57,605 nt of DNA from Clostridia bacterium (GTDB lineage Bacteria > Bacillota > Clostridia > Oscillospirales > CAG-272): the NCBI GenBank assembly GCA_017621085.1, contig JAGATW010000035.1, positions 1-57,605 on the forward strand, given 5' to 3'. Positions within the stretch are counted from its first letter, which is position 1; each line of letters begins with the position of its first letter. Position numbers and translations under genes: made by a program. Positions 44,357-52,722 of this stretch are shown here, piece by piece. Under the pieces are notes generated by a model. That model was not told where the DNA came from and made no database searches. It saw nothing but the letters and a program-made list of their open reading frames with translations.

Positions 44357-44985
44357 TGATAAATGTAGCACTCCCAAAGGGACGCTTAGGAGAAAAGGTT
44401 TATAAAATGTTTGCAGAGGCAGGCTATGAGTGTCCATCAATTTTGGAAAATAACAGAAAGCTTATATTTGAAAACAAGGAAAAGAATGTGCGCTATTTCT
44501 GGGTAAAGCCATCTGACGTATCTATATACGTTGAAAGAGGTGCTGCTGATATCGGAGTTTGTGGCAAGGACATTCTTTTAGAGTATGAGCCGGATATATA
44601 TGAAATCCTTGATTTGAATATGGGCAAATGCCGTATGGCAGTTGCAGCAAAAAAGGATTTTTACGATAACACAGAAAAGACCTTAAGAGTAGCTACAAAG
44701 TTTGTTAATATTGCAAAAAAGCATTACGCATCAAAATGTCGTAATATTGATATTATCAAGCTTAATGGCTCAATAGAAATAGCTCCAATCTTGGACTTGT
44801 CTGATGTAATTGTCGATATTGTTGAAACAGGTACAACCTTAAAGGAGAATAACTTAGAGGTAATGGAAACAATTGTACCAATTTCAGCTCGCTTAATAGT
44901 AAATAAAGCAAGCTTTAAATTCAAAACTGAGGAAATAGAAAAAATAGCTCAAGGCTTAAAAGAGCAGGTAGAGGCAAATGATTAA
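44356..44985 (+). CDS. hisG: ATP phosphoribosyltransferase, short catalytic form
   Basis: 209 residues, the short form lacking the C-terminal regulatory domain and therefore dependent on HisZ. VALPKGRLGEK at the N-terminus, ERGAADIGVCGKDIL and the PRPP-binding DIVETGTTLKEN. First committed step: ATP plus PRPP to phosphoribosyl-ATP. It overlaps hisZ by one base and hisD by eight. Confidence 0.96.
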   Translation: MINVALPKGRLGEKVYKMFAEAGYECPSILENNRKLIFENKEKNVRYFWVKPSDVSIYVERGAADIGVCGKDILLEYEPDIYEILDLNMGKCRMAVAAKKDFYDNTEKTLRVATKFVNIAKKHYASKCRNIDIIKLNGSIEIAPILDLSDVIVDIVETGTTLKENNLEVMETIVPISARLIVNKASFKFKTEEIEKIAQGLKEQVEAND

Positions 44986-46255
44986 GATTTATAAGTATGG
45001 TGAGGTGCCAAATAGCGAAATCTTCGCACGTGACAACATTGATAGTGGTGTTGAGGGCATTGTCACCGATATAATTGAAAATGTAAAGAAAAATGGTGAT
45101 AAAGCGCTTTTTGAATACTGTGAAAAATTCGATAAGGTTAAGCTTTCAAGCCTTGAAGTAAGCGAAGAGGAAATTAATAAGGCATTTGAAATAGCTGATA
45201 AAAGCTTTATTGAAATCGTAAAGGAGGCGGCAGAAAACATAAAAGCCTTCCACGAAAAGCAGGTAAGAAACAGCTTTATTATTAGTGAAAAGGATGGAGT
45301 TGTTACGGGTCAAAAGGTAACACCTATTGAAAAGGTGGGTCTTTACGTTCCCGGTGGCACAGCTGCATACCCATCAACTGTATTAATGGACAGTATTCCT
45401 GCTAAAATTGCAGGATGTAGCGAAATAGTAATGGTAACACCACCATCTAAGGATGGAAGCGTTAACCCTAACATTTTAGCTGCTGCCAAAATTGCAGGAG
45501 TTACAAGAATATTTAAGGTGGGTGGCGCACAAGCAATAGCAGCCCTTGCCTATGGTACAGAAAGCATTCCAAATGTTGATAAAATTGTAGGACCGGGAAA
45601 TGCCTTTGTTGCAGAGGCAAAAAAGCAGGTGTTTGGCAAGGTTTCAATTGATATGATTGCAGGACCAAGCGAAATTTTAGTAGTTGCTGACTCCACCTGC
45701 AACCCTGTATATGTAGCTGCTGACCTTCTTTCACAGGCAGAGCATGACAAAATGGCAAGTGCGGTTTTAGTAACCGATACAATGGAATTTGCAAATGCTG
45801 TAAGCTGTGAGCTTGAAAAGCAAATTCCACTCCTTCCAAGAGAAGAAATTGCAAGAGCATCAATTGATAACAATGGTAAAATCATAGTTGCAGAAAACAA
45901 TTTAATGCTTGCAATAGACATAGCAAATGAAATAGCACCTGAGCATCTTGAAATTTGTGTTGATAATCCTTTTGATTATCTTGACAAAATCAAGCACGCA
46001 GGCTCAATCTTTATGGGTAAATATTGCCCGGAGGCATTAGGTGACTATTTTGCAGGACCAAACCACACATTACCAACAAGTGGCAGTGCAAGATTTTCAT
46101 CTCCGTTGTCAGTTGATGACTTTGTTAAAAAGTCACAGTTTACCTATTTTACAAAGGACGCACTTTCCAAGGTTTACGATAAAGTAGCTGAATTTGCAGA
46201 AAAGGAAGGACTCCACGCACACGCAAAAAGCGCAACAATTCGTTTTGATAAATAA
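44978..46255 (+). CDS. hisD: Histidinol dehydrogenase
   Basis: 425 residues. Zinc and catalytic motifs are intact: LSQAEHDKM (Q and H ligands), EIAPEHLEI (catalytic E and H) and GPNHTLPT. NAD-dependent two-step oxidation of histidinol to histidine, the last step. It overlaps hisG by eight bases. Confidence 0.96.
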   Translation: MIKIYKYGEVPNSEIFARDNIDSGVEGIVTDIIENVKKNGDKALFEYCEKFDKVKLSSLEVSEEEINKAFEIADKSFIEIVKEAAENIKAFHEKQVRNSFIISEKDGVVTGQKVTPIEKVGLYVPGGTAAYPSTVLMDSIPAKIAGCSEIVMVTPPSKDGSVNPNILAAAKIAGVTRIFKVGGAQAIAALAYGTESIPNVDKIVGPGNAFVAEAKKQVFGKVSIDMIAGPSEILVVADSTCNPVYVAADLLSQAEHDKMASAVLVTDTMEFANAVSCELEKQIPLLPREEIARASIDNNGKIIVAENNLMLAIDIANEIAPEHLEICVDNPFDYLDKIKHAGSIFMGKYCPEALGDYFAGPNHTLPTSGSARFSSPLSVDDFVKKSQFTYFTKDALSKVYDKVAEFAEKEGLHAHAKSATIRFDK

Positions 46256-46267
46256 AGGAACAATAAA

Positions 46268-47332
46268 ATGAGCAGATTTTTCAGCAAAAAATATTCCACC
46301 CTTGTGCCATATACCCCGGGGGAACAGCCAAAGGATGTAAAGTATATAAAACTAAATACTAACGAGTCCCCTTATCCACCGTCAAAGGGTGTTATAGAGG
46401 CTGTATCAAAGGAGGGTGGCTGGCTACAGCTTTATTCCGACCCTGAATGCTCACTTTTACATAAGGAGCTATCAAGCCTTTACAAGGTGGAAAAAAGTCA
46501 GGTACTTGCAACTAATGGTAGTGATGAAATATTAAACTTTGCATTTATGGCATTTTCCGATAAGGAAAACCCAATTGTATTTCCCGACATTACCTATGGC
46601 TTTTACCCTGTTTTTGCTGAAATAAACAATATTCCATACGAAAAAATCCCTTTAAAGGACGATTTTTCAATAGACGTAAACGATTATATAGGTATAAACA
46701 AAAACATAGTAATTGCAAATCCAAACGCACCAACCGGAATGTATTTGGAGCTTTGCGAGATTGAAAAAATAGTTAAGTCAAACCCAAATAATGTTATAAT
46801 TATTGACGAGGCTTATATTGATTTTGGTGGAGAAAGCGCAATTCCTCTTACTCAAAAATACGACAATTTAATAGTTACAAGAACATTCTCCAAGTCCTAT
46901 TCAATGGCAGGCGCGCGTCTTGGCTTTGGTGTTGCCAATGAAGCGCTTATTGCAGATATGAATACAATTAAGTATTCGACAAACCCATATAACGTAAACC
47001 GTATGAGCCAGATAGCTGGAGTTTTTGCAATAAGAGAAAACGACTATTATATGTCAAATTGTGCGAAAATCATTGAAGCAAGAAAGTATGCAACAAAGGA
47101 GCTTGAAGGGTTAGGCTTTAAGGTGTTACCGTCTTGTGCAAACTTTGTATTTGCAAAAAGCGAAAGCATAGGTGGTGAGGAATTATATCTTGAATTAAAG
47201 TCAAGAGGAATACTAATTCGTCACTTTACAAGCGAAAGAATAAAGGACTTTAACAGAATTACAATAGGCACAAAAGAGCAAATGGAATTTCTAATTAAAG
47301 AAATAAAAAGCATATTGGAGGAGAAAAGATGA
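46268..47332 (+). CDS. hisC: Histidinol-phosphate aminotransferase
   Basis: 354 residues, fold type I PLP enzyme. LNTNESPYPPS near the N-terminus, NPNAPTGMYL, IIDEAYIDFGG and the PLP lysine in TFSKSYSMAGARLGF. It transaminates imidazole-acetol phosphate to histidinol phosphate. AAAGGAACAATAAA precedes the ATG; four-base overlap with hisB. Confidence 0.95.
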   Translation: MSRFFSKKYSTLVPYTPGEQPKDVKYIKLNTNESPYPPSKGVIEAVSKEGGWLQLYSDPECSLLHKELSSLYKVEKSQVLATNGSDEILNFAFMAFSDKENPIVFPDITYGFYPVFAEINNIPYEKIPLKDDFSIDVNDYIGINKNIVIANPNAPTGMYLELCEIEKIVKSNPNNVIIIDEAYIDFGGESAIPLTQKYDNLIVTRTFSKSYSMAGARLGFGVANEALIADMNTIKYSTNPYNVNRMSQIAGVFAIRENDYYMSNCAKIIEARKYATKELEGLGFKVLPSCANFVFAKSESIGGEELYLELKSRGILIRHFTSERIKDFNRITIGTKEQMEFLIKEIKSILEEKR

Positions 47333-47916
47333 GAGATAGTAAAATATCAAGAAAAACAAACGAAACAGATATTCAGCTATACCTAAGCTTAGATGGTACA
47401 GGAAAGAGCAATATCGACACAGGGTGTGGCTTTTTAAACCACATGCTCACTCTTTTCTCAAAGCATGCACGTTTTGATTTGAATGTTAAATGCGTAGGGG
47501 ACACAGACGTTGATTATCACCACACAACAGAGGATATCGCTATTTGCTTAGGCAAAGCATTTAGCGAGGCAATAGGCGATAAAAAGGGAATTTTAAGATA
47601 TGCTGACATTATTTTGCCAATGGATGAAGCGCTTATTATGTGCGCTCTTGACATTTCCGGCAGAGGTGGACTATATTATAATCTTGAAATCCCGGCTTAT
47701 AAGGTTGGTGACTTTGATACAGAGCTTTGCGAGGAATTTATGCGCGCATTTGTTCGTGAAAGTGGCATCACCTTGCACATAAGACAGCTAAGTGGCACAA
47801 ACTCACACCACATAATTGAGGGCACCTTTAAGGCTCTTGGCAGAGTTTTGTCAAAGGGTGTATCTATTGATGAAAAATTCAAGGACGAAATTCCATCAAC
47901 AAAAGGGGTAATTTAA
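47329..47916 (+). CDS. hisB: Imidazoleglycerol-phosphate dehydratase
   Basis: 195 residues, monofunctional (no histidinol phosphatase domain, which is supplied by hisK at the operon end). Two metal-binding repeats, HHTTEDIAICLG and the second with SHHIIEGTFKALG. GGAGGAG in the end of hisC is its ribosome site. One-base overlap with hisH. Confidence 0.96.
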   Translation: MRDSKISRKTNETDIQLYLSLDGTGKSNIDTGCGFLNHMLTLFSKHARFDLNVKCVGDTDVDYHHTTEDIAICLGKAFSEAIGDKKGILRYADIILPMDEALIMCALDISGRGGLYYNLEIPAYKVGDFDTELCEEFMRAFVRESGITLHIRQLSGTNSHHIIEGTFKALGRVLSKGVSIDEKFKDEIPSTKGVI

Positions 47917-48536
47917 TGATAGCAATAGTTGACTACGGAGTAGGAAACCTCTTTTCACTTATTTCATCCTTCAAATACATAGGGGCTGACGTTTTAGTAA
48001 CCTCTGACCCTGATGAAATTAAAAAATGCGAAAAAATTATTTTGCCGGGTGTTGGTGCATTTGAGGATGCAAGAAAGAAATTAAGGGACACAGGGCTTGA
48101 TAATGTAATAATAGAGGAAGCAAAAAGAGGTAAGGCAATAATGGGCATATGCTTAGGTATGCAAATGCTTTTTGAAAAAAGCTATGAGTACGGTGAGCAT
48201 ATGGGCTTAGGCTTACTAAAGGGTAGCATTATACCAATGCAGGGCTATATTCCAAGTGAGCTTAAAATCCCTCATATAGGCTACAATCCTCTGATTTTCA
48301 AAAAAGAAAGCCCCTTGTTTAAGTACATTAAGGAAGGGGACTGTGTATATTTTGTTCACTCCTATTTTGCAACCGACTGTGAGGAAAGTGTAATTGCCAC
48401 AGCAGAGTACGGCAAGGAGCTAACAGGAGCTGTTGCATACAAAAACATTTTCGGATGCCAATTCCATCCGGAAAAAAGTGGAGATGTAGGACTTAATATT
48501 TTAAGAGCATTTTGTGAAATGGAGGATGTAAAATGA
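47916..48536 (+). CDS. hisH: Imidazole glycerol phosphate synthase, glutaminase subunit
   Basis: 206 residues, class I glutamine amidotransferase. Nucleophile C79 in GICLGMQML, and the His-Glu pair in FGCQFHPEKSG. It supplies ammonia to HisF through a tunnel. VDYGVGNLFS at the N-terminus is typical. Overlaps hisB by one base and hisA by four. Confidence 0.96.
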   Translation: MIAIVDYGVGNLFSLISSFKYIGADVLVTSDPDEIKKCEKIILPGVGAFEDARKKLRDTGLDNVIIEEAKRGKAIMGICLGMQMLFEKSYEYGEHMGLGLLKGSIIPMQGYIPSELKIPHIGYNPLIFKKESPLFKYIKEGDCVYFVHSYFATDCEESVIATAEYGKELTGAVAYKNIFGCQFHPEKSGDVGLNILRAFCEMEDVK

Positions 48537-49246
48537 AAATTTTTCCTGCCATAGATTTATATGATAAAAAGGCTGTAAGACTTTTTAAGGGTGACTATAA
48601 CCAAATGACAGTTTACTCTGATAATCCAATTGAAATCGCCCGTGATTTTGAAAAAAAAGGCGCAAGATTTATTCATATGGTTGATTTAGAGGGAGCTAAA
48701 AACGGTAGCACACCAAATATAGATATTGTAAAGGACATTGCAAGCAATACAGAGCTATCCGTAGAAATAGGTGGTGGTATTCGCTCAATGGACGTAGTAA
48801 AAAAGTATCTGAATAGTGGTGTTGACAGAGTTATTTTAGGCACCTCAGCCGTAACAGACGAGAGCTTTTTAAAAGAGGCTGTTTCAAAGTATGGCGAAAA
48901 AATTGCAGTAGGAGCTGACGTTAAGGATGGCTATATTGCAATAAAGGGCTGGGTTGAAAAATCTCAGTATTCCTTGGAGGAGTTTCTCTCCAAAATGGAA
49001 GCAATAGGCGTAAAAACAATCATTTGTACAGACATTTCCAAGGATGGCGCTATGAAGGGTACTAACCTTGAACTATACAAAAGCTTAAACGCAAAGTATA
49101 ATTTAGATATAATTGCCTCAGGTGGAGTATCTACAATTGATGATATTCGCGCCCTTCGCCAAATGAATATGTATGGCGCAATAATAGGCAAGGCATATTA
49201 CACAGGCGCTATTGACTTAGAGGAAGCTATCGAGGTGGCAAAATGA
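48533..49246 (+). CDS. hisA: ProFAR isomerase
   Basis: 237-residue (beta/alpha)8 barrel. Catalytic aspartates in PAIDLYDKKAVRL and CTDISKDGAMKG; two phosphate sites (GGGIRS and SGGVST). Amadori isomerisation of ProFAR to PRFAR. Four-base overlaps with both hisH and hisF. Confidence 0.96.
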   Translation: MKIFPAIDLYDKKAVRLFKGDYNQMTVYSDNPIEIARDFEKKGARFIHMVDLEGAKNGSTPNIDIVKDIASNTELSVEIGGGIRSMDVVKKYLNSGVDRVILGTSAVTDESFLKEAVSKYGEKIAVGADVKDGYIAIKGWVEKSQYSLEEFLSKMEAIGVKTIICTDISKDGAMKGTNLELYKSLNAKYNLDIIASGGVSTIDDIRALRQMNMYGAIIGKAYYTGAIDLEEAIEVAK

Positions 49247-50001
49247 TTACAAAGAGAATAATCCCCTGCCTTGATGTTAAAAACGGAAGAGTAGTAAAGG
49301 GTACAAATTTTGAGGGACTAAACGACGTTTCCTGTCCTATTGAGCTTGCAAAATACTATTCCAAAAACGGAGCAGACGAGCTTGTATTTTACGACATAAC
49401 AGCATCCTTTGAGGAAAGAAAGCTGTTTACAGATATTCTTTGTAAGGTAGCAGAAAACGTATTTATTCCACTAACAGTAGGTGGTGGAATTAATACAGTT
49501 GAGGATTTTGATAGAGTTTTAAAGTGTGGCGCCGATAAGGTTAGCGTAAACTCAGGTGCTATTAAAAATCCAATGCTCATTAAAGAGGCAGCTATGAAAT
49601 ATGGCAACCAATGCGTTGTAATTTCAGCAGATATTAAGCGCGTTGACGGTCAGTTTATGGTCTTTGCCAAGGGTGGACGTGAAAACACAGGAATGGAAGC
49701 AATTTCTTGGATAAAAAAATGCGTATCTCTTGGTGCCGGTGAGGTTGTTGTTAACTCCATAGACACCGACGGAGTTAAGGGTGGCTTTGATATTGAGCTT
49801 TTAAAGCTTGTATGTGAGGCAGTAAATGTACCGGTTATTGCATCGGGTGGTGCCGGCTCAATTCAGCACTTTGTAGATTTGTTTAAGGAAATACCTGATA
49901 TTGACGCAGGACTTGCCGCATCAATCTTCCACTTTGGCGAGGTCAAAATCAGCGATTTAAAGAAAGAATTAAAGGAAAACAATATAAGGGTTAGGTTATA
50001 A
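49243..50001 (+). CDS. hisF: Imidazole glycerol phosphate synthase, cyclase subunit
   Basis: 252-residue (beta/alpha)8 barrel, sister of HisA. Catalytic aspartates in IPCLDVKNGRVVKG and NSIDTDGVKGGFD; phosphate-binding GGGINT and SGGAGS. With HisH it makes imidazole glycerol phosphate and AICAR. Confidence 0.97.
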   Translation: MITKRIIPCLDVKNGRVVKGTNFEGLNDVSCPIELAKYYSKNGADELVFYDITASFEERKLFTDILCKVAENVFIPLTVGGGINTVEDFDRVLKCGADKVSVNSGAIKNPMLIKEAAMKYGNQCVVISADIKRVDGQFMVFAKGGRENTGMEAISWIKKCVSLGAGEVVVNSIDTDGVKGGFDIELLKLVCEAVNVPVIASGGAGSIQHFVDLFKEIPDIDAGLAASIFHFGEVKISDLKKELKENNIRVRL

Positions 50002-50003
50002 TT

Positions 50004-50654
50004 ATGTTAGATATTGAAGCTTTAAAATTTGACGAAAACGGTTTAATTCCCGCAGTTGTAGTAGATGCATATTCCAAAAAGGTATTAACCGTTGCATATA
50101 TGAATAAGGAAAGCCTTAAAATTTCAATGGAAAAGGGACTTACCTGCTTTTACAGTCGTTCAAGAAAGGAATTGTGGCTAAAGGGTGAAACAAGTGGCAA
50201 CTATCAGCACATTGTTTCAATAACTGCCGATTGCGACAATGACGCATTAACAGTAGTAGTTGAAAAGGACGGCCCTGCTTGTCACACAGGCACAGACTCC
50301 TGCTTTACAAATCAGGTGTATCAAAGTGAGGAAAGACACGAGTTTTCCATAGAGGGCTTATATGAGCTTTTACAGGGACGCAAAAACGATATGCCCGAGG
50401 GCTCATACACAACCTACCTTTTCCAAAAGGGAATTGATAAAATTCTTAAAAAGGTTGGAGAGGAAAGCACAGAGGTAATAATTGCCGGCAAGGCAGATGA
50501 TAAAAATGAAACAATTTACGAAATTGCAGACCTTGCATATCACGTAATGGTATTAATGGTACAAATGGGCATTTCCGTTGAAGACATTAAAAAAGAGCTT
50601 GCCTCCCGTCATATAATTGACCACAAGGTTAAGCAGGAGAAAATGACAAAATGA
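50004..50654 (+). CDS. hisI: Bifunctional phosphoribosyl-AMP cyclohydrolase/phosphoribosyl-ATP pyrophosphatase
   Basis: 216 residues, HisI then HisE (HisIE). The zinc cysteines C77, C93 and C100 have the 16 and 7 residue spacing of HisI. The HisE domain starts near 115 with the helical MazG-like pattern VGEESTEVIIAGK and IYEIADLAYHVMVLM. It does steps two and three of the pathway. Four-base overlap with hisK. Confidence 0.96.
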   Translation: MLDIEALKFDENGLIPAVVVDAYSKKVLTVAYMNKESLKISMEKGLTCFYSRSRKELWLKGETSGNYQHIVSITADCDNDALTVVVEKDGPACHTGTDSCFTNQVYQSEERHEFSIEGLYELLQGRKNDMPEGSYTTYLFQKGIDKILKKVGEESTEVIIAGKADDKNETIYEIADLAYHVMVLMVQMGISVEDIKKELASRHIIDHKVKQEKMTK

Positions 50655-51448
50655 TGTTATCAAGCTATCATACACATTCAAAATATAGTGATGGTAAAAA
50701 CACATTAGAGGAAATGGTGCAATCAGCCATTGAAATGGGCTGTTTGGAGATAGGCTTTTCCGACCACGCACCAATGACCATTGAGTGCGAATGGTGTATG
50801 AATGAAAAGGATGTTCCATCTTACAAAAACGAAATTTTAGCCTTAAAAGAAAAATATAAGGACAAAATTAAAATTTATGTAGGTGTAGAGCAGGACTATT
50901 ATTCAACCCCTGCTAGTGGCTATGATTATATTCTTGGCTCCGTTCATTATGTTTGCAAAAACGGAGAATATCTCCCCGTTGACTTGTCAGGCAAGGCAAT
51001 GGAGGACTTTGTAAATAAGCATTATAACGGAGATGTGTACTCATATTGTGAGGACTACTTTAAGCTTGTAAAGGACATATACAATAAAACAAAGTGCCAA
51101 ATAATAGGACACTTTGACTTAGTAACCAAGTTTAATGAAACTCACCCAATGATAGACATAAATCACCCAAGATACGTAAAAGCAATTGATGATGCCATAG
51201 GTGAGCTTTTAAAATCCCCTGCAATATTTGAAATCAATACAGGCGCAATCTCCCGCGGTTATAGAACAACCCCATATCCGGACGAGCCAACTATCGATAA
51301 AATTGCAAAAAGCGGAAAAAGCTTCGTTATAACCTCTGACACTCATAATAAGGATACCATTACCTTTAATTTCAAGGAGCAACAAGCATACCTTGACAAA
51401 AAAGGCTATAGCTACATTAAGTCCTTAGAAGAAATAATCAATAAATAG
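50651..51448 (+). CDS. hisK: Histidinol-phosphatase, PHP family
   Basis: 265 residues. PHP metal motifs: SYHTHSKYSDG at 5-15, IGFSDHAP, EQDYY, GHFDLV and SDTHN near the C-terminus. It removes phosphate from histidinol phosphate, the step missing from the monofunctional HisB, so the operon is complete. Two ATG codons stand in tandem at the start; either may be used. A strong terminator follows. Confidence 0.92.
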   Translation: MMLSSYHTHSKYSDGKNTLEEMVQSAIEMGCLEIGFSDHAPMTIECEWCMNEKDVPSYKNEILALKEKYKDKIKIYVGVEQDYYSTPASGYDYILGSVHYVCKNGEYLPVDLSGKAMEDFVNKHYNGDVYSYCEDYFKLVKDIYNKTKCQIIGHFDLVTKFNETHPMIDINHPRYVKAIDDAIGELLKSPAIFEINTGAISRGYRTTPYPDEPTIDKIAKSGKSFVITSDTHNKDTITFNFKEQQAYLDKKGYSYIKSLEEIINK

Positions 51449-51450
51449 AA

Positions 51451-51488
51451 AAACAACCTCAAGGAAAAATCCTTGAGGTTGTTTTTTT
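51451..51488 (+). terminator. Terminator of the his operon
   Basis: Perfect 14-base stem AAACAACCTCAAGG / CCTTGAGGTTGTTT (51451-51464 with 51471-51484), a six-base loop and seven T. Confidence 0.92.
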
Positions 51489-51577
51489 GAAAGACCAAAT
51501 CCACGAATTTTTTCAATTTAAACAATGAGCGTTTGTAGGCTGCCGAGAAAAAAGCATCAAAATAACAAGCTTACATT

Positions 51578-51609
51578 CGGTAGGGGAGAGGCTTGCTACT
51601 CCCCTACCG
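51578..51609. repeat. GC-rich palindrome in the his-lipoprotein intergenic region
   Basis: Perfect 11-base stem CGGTAGGGGAG / CTCCCCTACCG with a ten-base loop. It is GC-rich beside AT-rich DNA and has no U-run. It looks like part of a dispersed intergenic repeat. The rest of 51489-51577 shows nothing I can name. Confidence 0.55.
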
Positions 51610-51616
51610 CAAGATT

Positions 51617-51654
51617 AAATAACAGGAAAAGGTGTTTTTCTCTTCCTGTTATTT
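51617..51654. repeat. Second hairpin of the his-lipoprotein intergenic region
   Basis: Perfect 12-base stem AAATAACAGGAA / TTCCTGTTATTT around 14 bases. On the minus strand it lies 66 bases past the lipoprotein stop and could act as its terminator, though the U-run is poor. From 51655 to 51720 nothing else is seen. Confidence 0.5.
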
Positions 51655-51720
51655 GTCGTTGTTTTTAATTTTGTGAACAAAACGGGGGCACTTCAATTTT
51701 GTAGAGAGGTTCTATGTCCT

Positions 51721-52524
51721 CTAATTCTCGTTTGTTTCACATTCGTCGTCTATGATATACAAAGTTGCTTTTTCATAAGGCATTGTAAATTCGTATAGTA
51801 TATAATCATCACAAGTATTCTGAGGCTCAACTAATTTGTTTTTTATGTATACTTTTCTTTCATAACGATTATCGGGATGCTTAAGCTTTATGGTAACTTT
51901 TTCTCCACCTATAAAATAACCATTCTCAATTTTCTCGTAAAATATTTTAGATTTTCGAAAATCATCATCCGACTCATAACGATTATGTCCGTAGTGAAAG
52001 CTTAAAAAATATTCTGCTGGTTTATTTAATTTAAAATTTATTTCTTCTTGTGGAATTCTAACTATCTCTCCAGTTTCTTCAAAAGATACTTCAACGTATT
52101 TATGCCAATAAAAAGTATCAAGAGGTATATCGCCTACATTTACCGTTAGTAATAAATTTTCCAATGGCTTTGTTCCGTTTTTTATTTTTATACTTATTTC
52201 AAAGTAGTCAACCGGTCCATGAACCTGTCGTGTTCTACCGATTCCTTCGATGTTATAGATATTTCCTGCTTTTGATGTCACACTTTGAGGAATTTCAATA
52301 TAAATTTCACTATCACTTAAAGCTTCAATGCTATATTCTACGGAAGCTAATCTTGCAGCCTTTCTTTTGTAATTTATTCCTGCACTATAATAAATTGTTG
52401 CGTTTTCGTCAAGCAAATCAATAGTTTCACTAACATATTCATCATCGTATTGAACACATCCAGAAAGAAAAAGCAATGTTATGAAAAATATGCTTAAAAC
52501 ACCCAAAATAATTTTAAATTTCAT
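51721..52524 (-). CDS. Lipoprotein of unknown function
   Basis: 267 residues from the ATG at 52524 (AAAGGAG six bases upstream; the longer TTG start at 52548 has none). Signal peptide with lipobox FLSGC. The mature part is rich in beta strands and charged residues and suggests two or three immunoglobulin-like beta domains; the end resembles a short Listeria-Bacteroides-type repeat (GGEKVTIKLKHPDNRYERKVYIK). No enzyme motif is seen. It is monocistronic, oriented like the GT8/acyltransferase genes but separated from them by a terminator. Confidence 0.75.
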   Translation of the reverse strand: MKFKIILGVLSIFFITLLFLSGCVQYDDEYVSETIDLLDENATIYYSAGINYKRKAARLASVEYSIEALSDSEIYIEIPQSVTSKAGNIYNIEGIGRTRQVHGPVDYFEISIKIKNGTKPLENLLLTVNVGDIPLDTFYWHKYVEVSFEETGEIVRIPQEEINFKLNKPAEYFLSFHYGHNRYESDDDFRKSKIFYEKIENGYFIGGEKVTIKLKHPDNRYERKVYIKNKLVEPQNTCDDYILYEFTMPYEKATLYIIDDECETNEN

Positions 52525-52576
52525 ATGGCACTCCTTTCGTTTTAACAATAGAGCAAAGTGTTCTTTGTGTAGTTAA

Positions 52577-52606
52577 ATTATATCATACAAAAACAATAAA
52601 TTGCAA
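52577..52606 (-). promoter_or_regulatory. Promoter of the lipoprotein gene
   Basis: Minus strand TTGCAA (52601-52606), spacer 18, TATAAT (52577-52582). Confidence 0.65.
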
Positions 52607-52680
52607 GTATAAATATTTTTTCAACTTGAAATGACAGAGAACAGGAATTGCACATTTTTTTAAAAAAGTTGTCGCATTGT

Positions 52681-52715
52681 AAAAAACAAAGCCAGCACTG
52701 ATGGCTTTGTTTTTT
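52681..52715 (-). terminator. Terminator of the GT8/acyltransferase operon
   Basis: Fourteen-base stem AAAAAACAAAGCCA / TGGCTTTGTTTTTT (52681-52694 with 52702-52715), giving a U-run on the minus strand just after the last gene. Confidence 0.88.
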
Positions 52716-52722
52716 ATGTTAA

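Noticed and set aside
45513-45921. Two antisense frames in hisD
   Set aside because: Overlap each other in different frames; hisD is complete and conserved.
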